Shown one piece after another: positions 33,501 through 42,746 of a stretch of 64,000 bases of DNA. The stretch covers positions 1 through 64,000 of the forward strand of contig LGRX02003755.1 in assembly GCA_001247695.2 (NCBI GenBank), given 5' to 3'. The notes beneath the pieces are model-generated. The model had not been told where the DNA came from, did no database searches, and saw only the letters and a list, made by a program, of their open reading frames with translations. A program made the translations under genes and the position numbers. Source of the stretch: Cymbomonas tetramitiformis (taxonomy: Eukaryota; Chlorophyta; Pyramimonadophyceae; Pyramimonadales; Pyramimonadaceae). Every line of letters begins with the position of its first letter. The first letter of the stretch is position 1.

Positions 33501-33644
33501 GCTCAGGGTTTCTTGTTGGCTCACGATGTGCCGCCGCTTCAGCCGCCCGAGCCTCCACACTGTGAGCCTGCTAGCCTTTCAGGATTTGTCTCAGACAGAT
33601 TTGGGAATTGGCATGGCCTACTACTACGGCATGGCCTTACATGA
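30589..33644 (+). pseudogene. Large gag-like protein interrupted by a MITE
   Basis: Removing the MITE and one TA leaves one open frame of about 820 codons from the ATG at 30589. N-terminus: a hydrophobic stretch (VLAMFIYVILPALIPLVYVF), also present in the minus-strand relative. A second possible start is the ATG at 30835 (MAASTRARKRLL). Middle: a capsid-like helical region with LHRAWAKGIREDILGSKKHH and GRRALIDIIKGSVPAVLRES. Near residue 450 is a zinc knuckle CHRCRKAGKGEVYHPYRDC (CX2CX9HX4C). A Pro/Ala-rich region follows, and after the MITE a second hydrophobic segment (IGALAVLSLFCISFAGVAV). The two membrane-like segments are unusual for gag. The MITE puts stops in the frame, so this copy is broken. 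Confidence 0.7.
32610..33200. mobile_element. 591-bp TA-flanked MITE (Tc1/mariner-like)
   Basis: Perfect 24-bp terminal inverted repeats start CAGTAATCACTCACC, and the element is flanked by TA (32608-32609, 33201-33202). Excision on paper restores the gag frame exactly (GGC TAT GAC), and the minus-strand relative shows the same uninterrupted residues. Interior copies of GGTCACAACTTGACGAAATT and AAGAAATTGGCTGGCTG repeat. No transposase is present. Confidence 0.9.
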
Positions 33645-34080
33645 GAGCGGTCCTCTCGATGTGGAGCACTACTATGGAGCTGGTTTCTTTACATCCTACT
33701 ATGGCATGGACCTCCGAGAGGCCATCGCTGACTACTACGATGCCGTCGATTGACTTCTTGTTCACTCTGGATGCACACCGACATGGTGGTGTGCGGAACT
33801 CCGGTGACTTCAACAAATTTTCTGGTTTATGGTTTTACTTTGACACCTTTGAAATCTTCAATTTGACTTGCTGACACAGAGCCTTTCAGTAGTTTAGCGG
33901 GACCTTCATTGCTCGTGTGTTTCTGCTCTTGTGCTAGCTAGAGGGTTCTAATTTGTGTATCAGAATTGCACAGTTAGATTAGCAGTTAGGCCTTGTCACC
34001 CTGGCTCCTGCCCTAACACCTAACAACTTTACATTTTCTGACTCTCCTAGTCAGTCACCACCCACAGTGCTGGGGTGGTG

Positions 34081-34329
34081 TGCTGAAATTTGTATAGGCA
34101 GCCCTGACCGGGAGTCCCGGTGCAGGCCCCTATGACAGACTCCTAGGACCAACACTGGACTGCTGACTGATTTGTAGGTTCGTGCTGTGACACACGCTGT
34201 GTCACAGGTAGGCTAGACTCCGAGACCGTCCGAGACCGTTCCGGGTATATCTAACTTATTTATCTTAGACAGTTTATCCACACTGAGTACGGGACTATCT
34301 GATATCTGGTGTACTAGGATATTCCGGTA
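34081..34329 (+). repeat. 3' LTR of the 4.2-kb element
   Basis: 249 bp, shorter than the 5' copy because of small deletions (for example AGGGTTT missing near 34255). Followed by the CCTTG duplication. Confidence 0.85.
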
Positions 34330-34334
34330 CCTTG

Positions 34335-35053
34335 GAGACGACGTGAAAGGAGACGGAATGCATGCCGAAGTGTTTGTTGTCGCGGCGCCCATGTTGTTGC
34401 TGCTAATTGCCGCCCTTGGCGAGGGGCGAAGCGGCAAAGCGGTGTTGTCCTTGACGTTCACGTAGAGTACAATATTGGGTGCCCTATAGTAGTATCTAGT
34501 AGTATGTGTCTATGTGACTCCTTGTGTCACTCACACCTGAAGCATCGTAGTTGCGGTCGCGGTGTCACACGTTATGATGATGACACTGCGACACGCGCCC
34601 CTCTCAGACAATCTTCCCGCAGTAATAACTTGGCAGCGTAAGCCGCCACTCCTTATTCCCGTAATATTATCCTCGAGTCCTTTCACTGCTGTGTACCTCT
34701 GCAGTGACCGTACCGCCTTTTTCCCGTACCCCTCTATGTAGCTAGTAGATATCGGGTTTCTCATGACGCTACCGCCGGTTGAAACGGCGATTTCCGGTAG
34801 AAGGGTATATACGCCGGCAAAAACGGCACACGGTTTTCAAATATTGGTTTTGACATTGTAGCTATCGAATGTGTGTGTGATCACGCGCATAAGCGTACGC
34901 CGATCACTAATCATATCGAAGTACTTGCGAAACTAGCCGGACCACGGAGAAATCACCATGTGTTTTGCGTATGTCGTGGGCGATATAACACTCTAGATGG
35001 CATGCGCACCATGGAAATGAGTTGGTATATGTGTATAGTCAACATGGATATCA
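34335..35053. other. 719-bp gap between two LTR elements
   Basis: No convincing gene. A minus-strand stretch just right of the CCTTG site (34460-34335) reads NVKDNTALPLRPSPRAAISS. Across the LTR element, 30168-30030 on the same strand is open and cysteine-containing, so the element may have entered a host gene or pseudogene. The remainder is unassigned. Confidence 0.35.
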
Positions 35054-35312
35054 TACCGGAATATCCTAGTTCACTAGATATCAGAGGGTCCCGAACTGTG
35101 TGGATAAACTCTCATAAGAAATAAACCCTAAGCTAGATATACCCGGAACGGTCACGGAGTCGGAACGGTCTCGAGTCTAGCAACCTGTGACACTCGGTGT
35201 GTCACAGCACAGGCTTACGGATCAGTCACGGTCCAGTGTTGGCTACCTAGGAATCTGTCATAGGGGCCTGCACCGGGACTCCCGGTCAGGGCTGCCTATA
35301 CCGATTTCAGCA
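35054..35312 (-). repeat. 3' LTR of the minus-strand gag element
   Basis: 259 bp, TACCGGAATA...GATTTCAGCA on the plus strand. It is the reverse complement of the TGCTGAAATC...CCGGTA LTR type. Confidence 0.85.
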
Positions 35313-36833
35313 CACCACCCCAACACTGTGGGTGGTGACTGACAGGTAAGTCAGAGAAGTCAAGATAAGTTAGGGTAGGAGCTAGGTAGGGTGACAAACC
35401 TAACTGCTAATTCAACTGTGCTATTCTGATACACAAATTGAAACCCTCTAGCCGGCACAAGAGCAGAAACATACAGGCACTCAGGTCCTGCTAAACTACT
35501 GAAAAGCACTGTGCCAGCAAGTCAGATTGAAGAATTTAAAGGTGTCAAAGTAAAATCATAAACCAAATTGAAGACCGTGTCGAGGTCAAAGTAGATTTCA
35601 GTACACCACCAGAGTGGTGCACTGCCAGAGCCAGAAGGAAAGCTACTCGGGGGCAAAGTCCAGAGGAGCACCGTCACCGCAATGTCCACGGTAGTAGCTT
35701 GCAGCACTGCTCTCCAGTGGGTCAGGCGGCCGGTGAGCCACCGTCGCAGCACCCAGGGAGTGCAGCACCGCATCCAGAGTGACGGGGTCCAGCTCGGATA
35801 TACCGGGGTAGATGCATAAGTCTCCCCTGCACAGCACAGGCTGCGGTGCAGCCCGACCCGATACCTGCACAGAGTCGATGTCATTGGCCGCCGTGTACGT
35901 AGGCGCGGCAGCTCCCACTCCCATGATCGAGATCAAAAGAAAGAGAGAGACAAAGTAATGAAACCCCCACGGGCCCGCGTGTGCGGGGAAGCCCCATGGC
36001 GGCTTGCCACATCCGTAGGTGCGGGAAGCACCACCAGACACAGGCACGTGGGTCGCGGGCTCCGACGCATGGTTTGCCGAAACGGCCGGAGCCCGCGGCT
36101 TCACGATGAAGCTGCCGTCGGCGAGGTCCTCGTAATCGTCCGTGTCGTAACCCGTGAGATCAACCTGCCCGATGGCGGCGTGGTTCACGGTCTGAACGAA
36201 CCCAACGAATTCACCGTCCGCGTCCGCTGTGGTGGTTACCCGCGCCGATTGCAGTGGCGCGGGTTTCACATCCGTTCCCTGCGAGACAGGCATAGCAGGG
36301 GCCGGCACGGCGGATGCCGATGCCGCCGCACCACCTGCCGGAACCTGCTCCTCCGGTGTGGCCCCGCCCGCTGCGGCGGGTCCGCACACCAGAGTCGAAG
36401 CCTGCTGCTCGATGCCGTCAGGAGGCGGGAAAGATGCGTGGGTGTAATGCACCTGCGGGTTGGCCGCGGAGTGAACCTCCGCGGCAAGATCGTCGAGTCG
36501 GCGGAGAATATCATCTCCATCGGAAGCCGGTTGCTGCTCCACCGTGAAGCCGTAGGCGGACACGTCGATGCCGCCCACCGCTCCCGCACAAAGCACCGCG
36601 GGCGGCCCGTACACGGCGGCCGCACGTGCGAAGGAATCCGCTCCATCATCTGCTGCCTGCTGGAATAACGCGCACATGGCGAGCGCGTGCACCTCCTCTG
36701 CGTCCTCCTCGTCGATGGGAACACAGAATGCTGCAGCAGAGGTGGGCGGGTGTTGGCGCCCGCCCAGCGGGCAGTCGCGGTAGAAGTGATAGTTCTCACC
36801 TTTGCCCGCCTTCTTGCACCTCCCGCAGAACGG

Positions 36834-38433
36834 TAGGCTATTTAATTTAGAATATTTTTTCATAAGTTTAGAATACCCCATTTTATCGTTAATTTAGAAT
36901 AATTTTTCTTTATGTCATCCGGCTATGACCGGTGCATGCATCCATGACGTTGTACCTGTACCTGTTGAGCTATCCCCATGCCATGCGAAATATTACACTG
37001 AAGAGTTGTCTTGCCGTGATGTCCATATGTCCGAATGGAACCAAAAACCGTTCGATTAAAATCGAACGGTTTTTGGTTCCATTCGGAAAGATTCACGGCC
37101 GTGAATCTAAAAGTCACGGCCGTGATTAACGACTCTTTACGCATAATGACTTTTATTATTTGCCATCTTTGCCACAATAGACACTCACGGCGTGTTCTGC
37201 TTGACAAAAAGTAAGTAACTTGAAGCCTTGAGCTTCAACTTACTGAAAGATATGTATCTTGGCAGTATGTGTGCCAAGTTTCGTGCTCTAGGACGCACGG
37301 GAAGCCCTCGGCTGTTTGGCATCTTTGGGTTTGGGTGTCACGTTCGAACCCAAACCCAAAACATCTGCCTTAGAAATAGATTGCGCGTTTCGCGCAAAAG
37401 TAACTTGAAGCCTTGAGCTTCAAGTAACTCAAATATACGTATCTTGGCAGTATTCGTGCCAAGTTTCGTGCTCTAGGACGCACGGGAAGCCCTCGGCTGT
37501 TTGGCATCTTTGGGTTTGGGTGTCACGTTCGAACCCAAACCCAAAACATCTGCCTTAGAAATAGATTGCGCGTTTCGCGCACAAGTAACTTGAAGCCTTG
37601 AGCTTCTGGTAACTTAAATATGTGTACCATGGTAGTATTCGTGCCAAGTTTCGTGCGTTAGGACGCACGGGAAGCCCTCGGCTGTTTGGCATCTTTGGGT
37701 TTGGGTGTCACCTTCGAACCCAAACCCAAAGGCAAAGGCATAGGACAGTTTCGTAGATTCTGTCCCGATGCCTTTACAACCTCGCTTGCTAACTCATATT
37801 ACAATGAATATTCAACATTCAAGCGTTGGATACCCCACGCCAACGGGAAGCGCTCGGCTGATTTGTTATTTGGGTATGCGCACCCAAATGACAAAAAACG
37901 CATCTTTGAAACTCGTTAGTTTCAAAGATGCGTGGCCGATGCCTTCGTGCTTATGTGTGTTAATCCATATGAAATATTCCATGGAATAAATGTGAATATC
38001 CCGCACAAACGGGAAGCGCTCGGCCGTTTTGTAAAATTAGGGTGCACCCAAAATACAAAACGCATCTTTGAAACTCGGAAGTTTCAAAGATGCTTGCCGG
38101 TCGCGTGCAGCGGTAAAAGGCAAGTCAAAGGGTTTAGAATCTAGAAGAAGTACAGGGGCCTTTTTTTCAAGCAGGACACGCCGTGAGTGTCTATTACAAC
38201 GGCGCCCACCATTATCACAAGCGAGACAAACCTTCTTAAAGCTTTTTGGAGGCTTCCTCATGATGGCACCAGCGGGAACGAGAGCGTTTGACCTGTGTGC
38301 ACATTATTTGAACACGAGTCGTGAAAAGGACCACCGGTCATAGCCGGATGACATCAAGAAAACTTATTCTAAATTAACGATGAAACGGGTTATTCTAAGA
38401 TTAAGAAAACTTATTCTATATTAATTATTTTTC
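36834..38433. mobile_element. 1.6-kb hairpin-rich element with long inverted ends and a 12-bp duplication
   Basis: Flanked by CCCGCAGAACGG on both sides (36822-36833, 38434-38445), splitting the gag zinc-knuckle codons. About 95 bp at each end are imperfect inverted copies (TTAATTTAGAATA motifs, then GTCATCCGGCTATGACCGG). A second inverted pair lies further in (TAGACACTCACGGCGTG near 37180 and CACGCCGTGAGTGTCTA near 38175). The core holds a perfect 56-bp palindrome (37031-37086) and three 185-bp tandem units full of hairpins. No transposase. The duplication length suggests a Mutator-like or foldback non-autonomous transposon. Confidence 0.75.
37209..37740. repeat. Three 185-bp tandem units, each a chain of hairpins
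   Basis: Each unit carries in order AAGTAACTTGAAG...CTTCAAGTTACT, CTTGGCAGTA...GTGCCAAG, TTTGGGTTTGGG...CCCAAACCCAAA (starting 37324, 37509 and 37694) and GATTGCGCGTTTCGCGCAA. Two further hairpins GCATCTTTGAAACT...AGTTTCAAAGATGC lie at 37899-37932 and 38061-38093. Confidence 0.8.
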
Positions 38434-39446
38434 CCCGCAGAACGGCTTCGCCCGCTGATCGTCGCGGTCGAACCCCACCGGTGGGGCCTTGTGGGTCCCC
38501 ACGCGGAATCCTCGCGGCTGCTGCCCCCGCTGCTGCCGCTGCCGCTGCCGCACCCGCTCCCGCTGTTGCCGCACCACCGGAGCGGCTTCACTGTGCTGCC
38601 GCTGCACGAGCTCCTTGAGCACAGTGATCTTTTGCAGCAGCGCGTCGTACTCGCTGCTAGACAGGTGCGCGGAGATGCCGTCCGCGCCAGAAGCCACCTT
38701 CCCCCCGCCCGTCTGTGCCCAAGCCTGGTAAATCTCCACAACCATGGAACGGAGCGAAACCAACGACACGTGGGTCAAGTCAGCGGCCATGGGATAGAAG
38801 CGGACCTTCACCGCAACGTAGAACACGGGGTCGAGTCGGGTGTAGAGGGATAATTTTCTCGTGGCCTCGGTCGGTGTCCAGTCGGAAGCTCGGTTATCCC
38901 GCACCAAAGACCAAACGTTGCTCCTTAGCCAAGATCGGCTGCGGGTCAACGTTTGCGGGATAACGCAACGCGGCGTGCTCCTCCTGCTGCGACTCTCGTA
39001 GCGCCACTGGAACACAGCCCTTGATGATGTCGATAAGGGCTCGCCGTCCATCTCGGGCAGTCGAAGAATCGGTACCAGTCAGCCAGACGAACGCGTTGCT
39101 GTGCTTCTCAATCACCAGAGCCAGAACGTCGTAGAGAAGTCCATTCACCCTGTTGACCACGGGTGCCATAGGGTCGTCGAGGTCAAAGGCACGTAGCTCC
39201 AGACCAGCCGACCGAAACTCCGTACGCAGCTGCACCACCAGGTCGGACAGAAGGCCAGCGTCGTCCGTACCGCGAAAATGATGTTTCTTGTCGCCAAGAA
39301 TATCCTCACGGATACTCTTGGCCCAAGCTCGATGTAGTCGCGCCTTGTAGATCTCGTCGACGAGCTTGGATTGCTCCTGCAGGTAACGTCTGACGGCCAC
39401 GTCCGCGTCCTCGTTCGATGCAGGGTTGGGGGTAGGAACAGAAGGC

Positions 39447-39679
39447 TCACGGGGAGACTGACTCACACCCCCCCCATAAGGTTGGGTAGAGCAGCCTCTT
39501 CTGTCACCCCTCGCCCCGAGGTGCCACGTCAGCAGTCACCATCTTGCAGTTCCCTCCGATAATAAAACACACACAGTATTTTATTATCTCATCTTAGCCT
39601 TCGTTTCTGCAGCATCCGATTGTTTCCGCTGTTTGGCTTGACTAATATATGATATATATATATATTAGTTCTTCCATCA
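39447..39679 (+). repeat. 5' LTR of the 1.7-kb element
   Basis: 233 bp, containing ATAAAACACACACAGTATTT and GATATATATATATATTAG. It starts TCACGG directly after the AAGGC duplication. Confidence 0.85.
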
Positions 39680-40889
39680 GGTTATGGGACCTTTACACGA
39701 TTATTCTTTGCCTCGTTGATTCGTTGACTAGATCGCTTCGCGCCCTGCGATTCTATCCGACATTAAACCTACTAGCCGACAATTCCGACATTTACTAGCC
39801 GACACTTACTAGCCGACACTTCTGACAACGACCGGCTTGTTTTCGCATCGGTCGCTTCCGTCATTTTTTTACCGACAATCCGACGTTTTCCGAATTAACG
39901 CACTTTCCGTGCGTCAAATTTCAGCTGGACCGACACTACTTTAGTACCGACAATTCCTTTGCGTTCTTCAACCTCTGGACAGCAGCGCCCGAACTGCAGC
40001 AAAAGTGGCTTACCTGACGCCTATTTTGACTTCACCGACGTTTTCCCCGCGAAATTCTACTATAATTTGACCTTTTCATCGTCTGATTTGGTTGGTTTTA
40101 CGAGATTTTACGTTTTTCAACGCAAACCCAAACTTTGGCCTTACGGATTTTGCAGCCGCGGCTGAATGGCTTCTTTGCGCCAGCATGCGCGCATGTGCGC
40201 GCTGAGATCAGCACTTCACCTGCTTCGACAACGGCATTTTACCACTGGTCACGACCTGGTGGTGCCTGGTGGTGCTTGTACGCCAGGCACCAAGCACGAC
40301 TCCGACAATTTCGACATCAGCGAGAACGAGTGCCTTGACTCCGACGGTCTCGCCTATCCGCATTTCCGCTTTCGCCCGGAGCATCTCGTGGCTTTCGTCT
40401 GGTGGCATCTGGTGGTGCTATCGGCGTTGCTCACAGCCGCCTTGGCCCCTCCATCAACGCTTTTGCGAAGTGCAGACAGTTCATCGCGCGCACTTCCCGC
40501 ATTTTTCGCCTTCGGCCTTCTCGCCCTCCCCACACCGACGTATCCTCTTCGGTGGTGCTAGGCCGCTTCCAGTTTTGGCCTCGCGAGGGCATTGGATGAC
40601 CGTTTCTCCTTTTGAGTGGTGCTTGATCTTTTTTGTCAACAAGGACACCGCCGCCAACACTTTAGCCTGCTCAGTAATTTTAGCAGCCTACCCCGTGGGA
40701 GTAGCTAATCCCCACGGCACATGCATGGGCGTAAGCCCCTAGAGCACATCACAAGATTAGCGCGGGCGGATGCCGTACTAGCTGGGTTGGAAAAGACCCC
40801 TTGATTCTTGTGACGTGTGCAGTTAGGGTTTCCGTGCTTGTGACTTAGGATCCTGTTGTGGCACCTCATACCTTCGGGATGAGGTGGTG

Positions 40890-41120
40890 TCACGGGGAGA
40901 CTGACTCACACCCCCCCCATAAGGTTGGGTAGAGCAGCCTCTTCTGTCACCCCTCGCCCCGAGGTGCCACGTCAGCAGTCACCATCTTGCAGTTCCCTCC
41001 GATAATAAAACACACACAGTATTTTATTATATCATCTTAGCCTTCGTTTCTGCAGCATCCGATTGTTTCCGCTGTTTGGCTTGACTAATATATGATATAT
41101 ATATATTAGTTCTTCCATCA
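40890..41120 (+). repeat. 3' LTR of the 1.7-kb element
   Basis: 231 bp, differing from the 5' copy by one substitution (TTATTATATC for TTATTATCTC) and two bases of the AT run. Confidence 0.85.
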
Positions 41121-41635
41121 AAGGCGTAGCAGCCGTTGGTGTGTTCCGTACCCCGTCGATCAACCTCAGAGAGGCGTCGATGTCGCTGTCCCTCGTGACG
41201 TCGTGAGGGACTTTTTGGATCTCGTAGCGACTCCCATCTCTAGATAAGCCTGAGGGGAGGCGGTACGCTGCAGCACGTTCGGGTAGGGTCGCGGGGAAAA
41301 CGCGACGTCACAGATACGGACGGAACGGTCGAGCCATGCGAGCAAGGGGCAAAGGAAGATGTCGTCGAAGTCAAAGGTGCCAAGTTCACCAGCCCAAAAT
41401 TCGGTAGCAAGCGGGATCAGAGCGTGCAGAAAACCGCGAATGAACACTGCGACGACGAAACCCGATCCAAGCTGGCACCCCATAGCTGCGGCTCAAAGTC
41501 GCTCACCGCAAGCTGCTCATCTCATAATCCCCACTGATGCCCAAACGCGCAAACGCGCACCACCTCTCCGAGCGGCCGTTTAGCCAATCATGGCCAAACT
41601 AGCAAGTGGAATAAAGCGTGGATGGGGCCACGACC

Positions 41636-41894
41636 TACCGGAATATCCTAGTTCACTAGATATCAGAGGGTCCTGAACTGTGTGGATAAACTCTCATAAG
41701 AAATAAACCCTAAGCTAGATATACCCGGAACGGTCACGGAGTCGGAACGGTCTCGAGTCTAGCAACCTGTGACACTCGGTGTGTCACAACACAGGCTTAC
41801 GGATCAGTCACGGTCCAGTGTTGGCTACCTAGGAATCTGTCATAGGGGCCTGCACCGGGACTCCCGGTCAGGGCTGCCTATACCGATTTCAGCA
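41636..41894 (-). repeat. 5' LTR of the minus-strand gag element
   Basis: 259 bp, with about two mismatches to 35054-35312 (GGGTCCTGAAC for GGGTCCCGAAC, ACAACACAGG for ACAGCACAGG). Confidence 0.85.
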
Positions 41895-42218
41895 CACCAC
41901 ACGATGTGCGTCCACACGAGGCTTATTGCACGTGCGACGGGTCTTTGCGCACTTACATGTCGAAAAGCTGATATTCATATTGATTTTAGACTTACGGCAT
42001 TGTAAATAAATGGCGCACCCCTAGGCTCGTCTAAAATCTGGGGACGAGAGTCGGTTGCCCCCCCATCCCCCATTCGTTTCGGAGAATCCGGCTTCGCTTG
42101 TGCTGTTGAAATGTTGAGTCAGAGTCGAGAGTGAGTTGAGGCCGAAGCCGAAGCCCGCGTGCGGTGGTCAGGCGAAAGGGGGAATAGTAGGTGATGACAC
42201 CCCCCGGCTGTGGTCAAA
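41895..42218. other. Gap without a gene, left of two tiny MITEs
   Basis: No coding or repeat signal beyond composition change. It may belong to the upstream region of the gene starting at 42747. Confidence 0.4.
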
Positions 42219-42225
42219 ATAAACG

Positions 42226-42281
42226 CAGGGGGAGTATAGTCGGCACGTACCGACTATTAACTATACTGAATACTCCCCCTG
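42226..42281. mobile_element. 56-bp palindromic miniature element
   Basis: CAGGGGGAGTATAGTCGG at the left mirrors CCGACTAT...TACTCCCCCTG at the right, and ATAAACG stands directly on both sides (42219-42225, 42282-42288). CAGGG ends are typical of hAT-type transposons, although those usually duplicate 8 bp rather than 7. It could form a single RNA or DNA hairpin. Confidence 0.65.
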
Positions 42282-42292
42282 ATAAACGTGTA

Positions 42293-42461
42293 CGGGTGCT
42301 CCACGGAAAATAAGGATACCCGAAAATAAGAGTTTTATAGGATGTTCGGGCCGTCGGATGGTCCTTAACACTGGCTTAATTACCGAATTTCGAATATATG
42401 CACCGTCCATTTGCCCGATTTAATTACTCCGTCCAGCACCTTATATTCGGTGGAGCACCCG
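42293..42461. mobile_element. 169-bp TA-flanked MITE
   Basis: Terminal inverted repeats CGGGTGCTCCACGGAAAATA and its imperfect mirror (CCTTATATTCGGTGGAGCACCCG), flanked by TA at 42291-42292 and 42462-42463. AT-rich centre, no frame. It lies only 285 bp before the start codon at 42747, so it may sit in a promoter. Confidence 0.75.
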
Positions 42462-42746
42462 TAGTAAAATTTAGGGTTTTGCCTCTTTCACTTTCTTGAT
42501 CAGAACTTCACAACTCGATCTCGAATCTCCGCGGCGGATCTGGGCAACTTACATCAGTAAATGGCATGTGTTTGTGTATGATTTGTGCTCTGTCGTCTGT
42601 GCTGTTTTAAAGAGCTTGTAGCGAACGTAAGACGTATAATAAGATATTAAGCCTCTTGGTTAGAACTGAAGTGAACTGTGTTTGTTTCCGCCCCGAGGCC
42701 CGGAGTGCGCTGAACTCCCCGCTCTCTTTCGCTGCACCACTTCGAA

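Larger units (their letters stand above)
30174..34329 (+). mobile_element. 4.2-kb gag-only LTR retrotransposon with a MITE inside
   Basis: LTRs 30174-30433 and 34081-34329 (TGCTGAAATC...ATTCCGGTA) are flanked by CCTTG (30169-30173 and 34330-34334). The interior starts GGTCGTGGCCCCATCC, shared with the minus-strand relative and possibly the primer site. It ends with a hairpin CACCACCC...GGGGTGGTG against the 3' LTR. The single gene is gag-like and is cut by the MITE 32610-33200. The two LTRs differ by several substitutions and small indels, so this copy is older than its minus-strand relative at 35054-41894. Confidence 0.85.
39447..41120 (+). mobile_element. 1.7-kb LTR retrotransposon without a recognisable gene
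   Basis: LTRs 39447-39679 and 40890-41120 (TCACGGGGAG...CTTCCATCA) are flanked by AAGGC (39442-39446, 41121-41125). GGTTATGGG (39680-39688) follows the 5' LTR, the same primer site as in the 27315 element. A hairpin CACCTCAT..TTCG..ATGAGGTGGTG (40862-40889) precedes the 3' LTR. Interior frames such as 40166-40561 show no capsid features. It resembles a TRIM-type element related to the 27315 family. LTRs are nearly identical. Confidence 0.85.
35643..41483 (-). pseudogene. Gag-like protein of the minus-strand element, in pieces
   Basis: Pieces in order: 41483-41121 (ATG at 41483; hydrophobic N-terminus VVAVFIRGFLHALIPLA), 39446 to about 38905 (YKARLHRAWAKSIREDILGD), about 38905-38434 (RDNRASDWTPTEATRKLSLY) and 36833-35643 (CGRCKKAGKGENYHFYRDC zinc knuckle, then a hydrophobic FHYFVSLFLLISIMGVGAA). 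The breaks are the nested LTR element; a 7-bp tandem duplication near 38905 (TTTGGTC twice) that shifts the frame; and the 1.6-kb element, which splits the zinc knuckle codons. Each piece aligns with the 30589-33644 protein, and the two hydrophobic segments keep their place in both copies. Confidence 0.75.
35054..41894 (-). mobile_element. Gag-only LTR retrotransposon, minus strand, carrying two nested insertions
   Basis: LTRs 35054-35312 and 41636-41894 are inverted relatives of the 30174-34329 element and differ from each other at only about two positions. Next to the right (5') LTR lies the same GGTCGTGGCCCC primer-side sequence, and next to the left LTR the same hairpin (35313-35337). Its gag gene is cut by a 1.6-kb element (36834-38433) and by another LTR element (39447-41120). 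Without these it is about 3.5 kb. No clean 5-bp target duplication was found (TATCA against CACCA), so one end may have been rearranged. Confidence 0.8.

Noticed and set aside
35958..36668. Plus-strand 236-codon frame
   Set aside because: Antisense to the gag-like coding sequence of the minus-strand element; composition mirrors that frame.
35054..41894. Claiming a 5-bp target duplication for the minus-strand gag element
   Set aside because: The flanks are TATCA and CACCA, which do not match; a rearrangement or mis-set border cannot be excluded.
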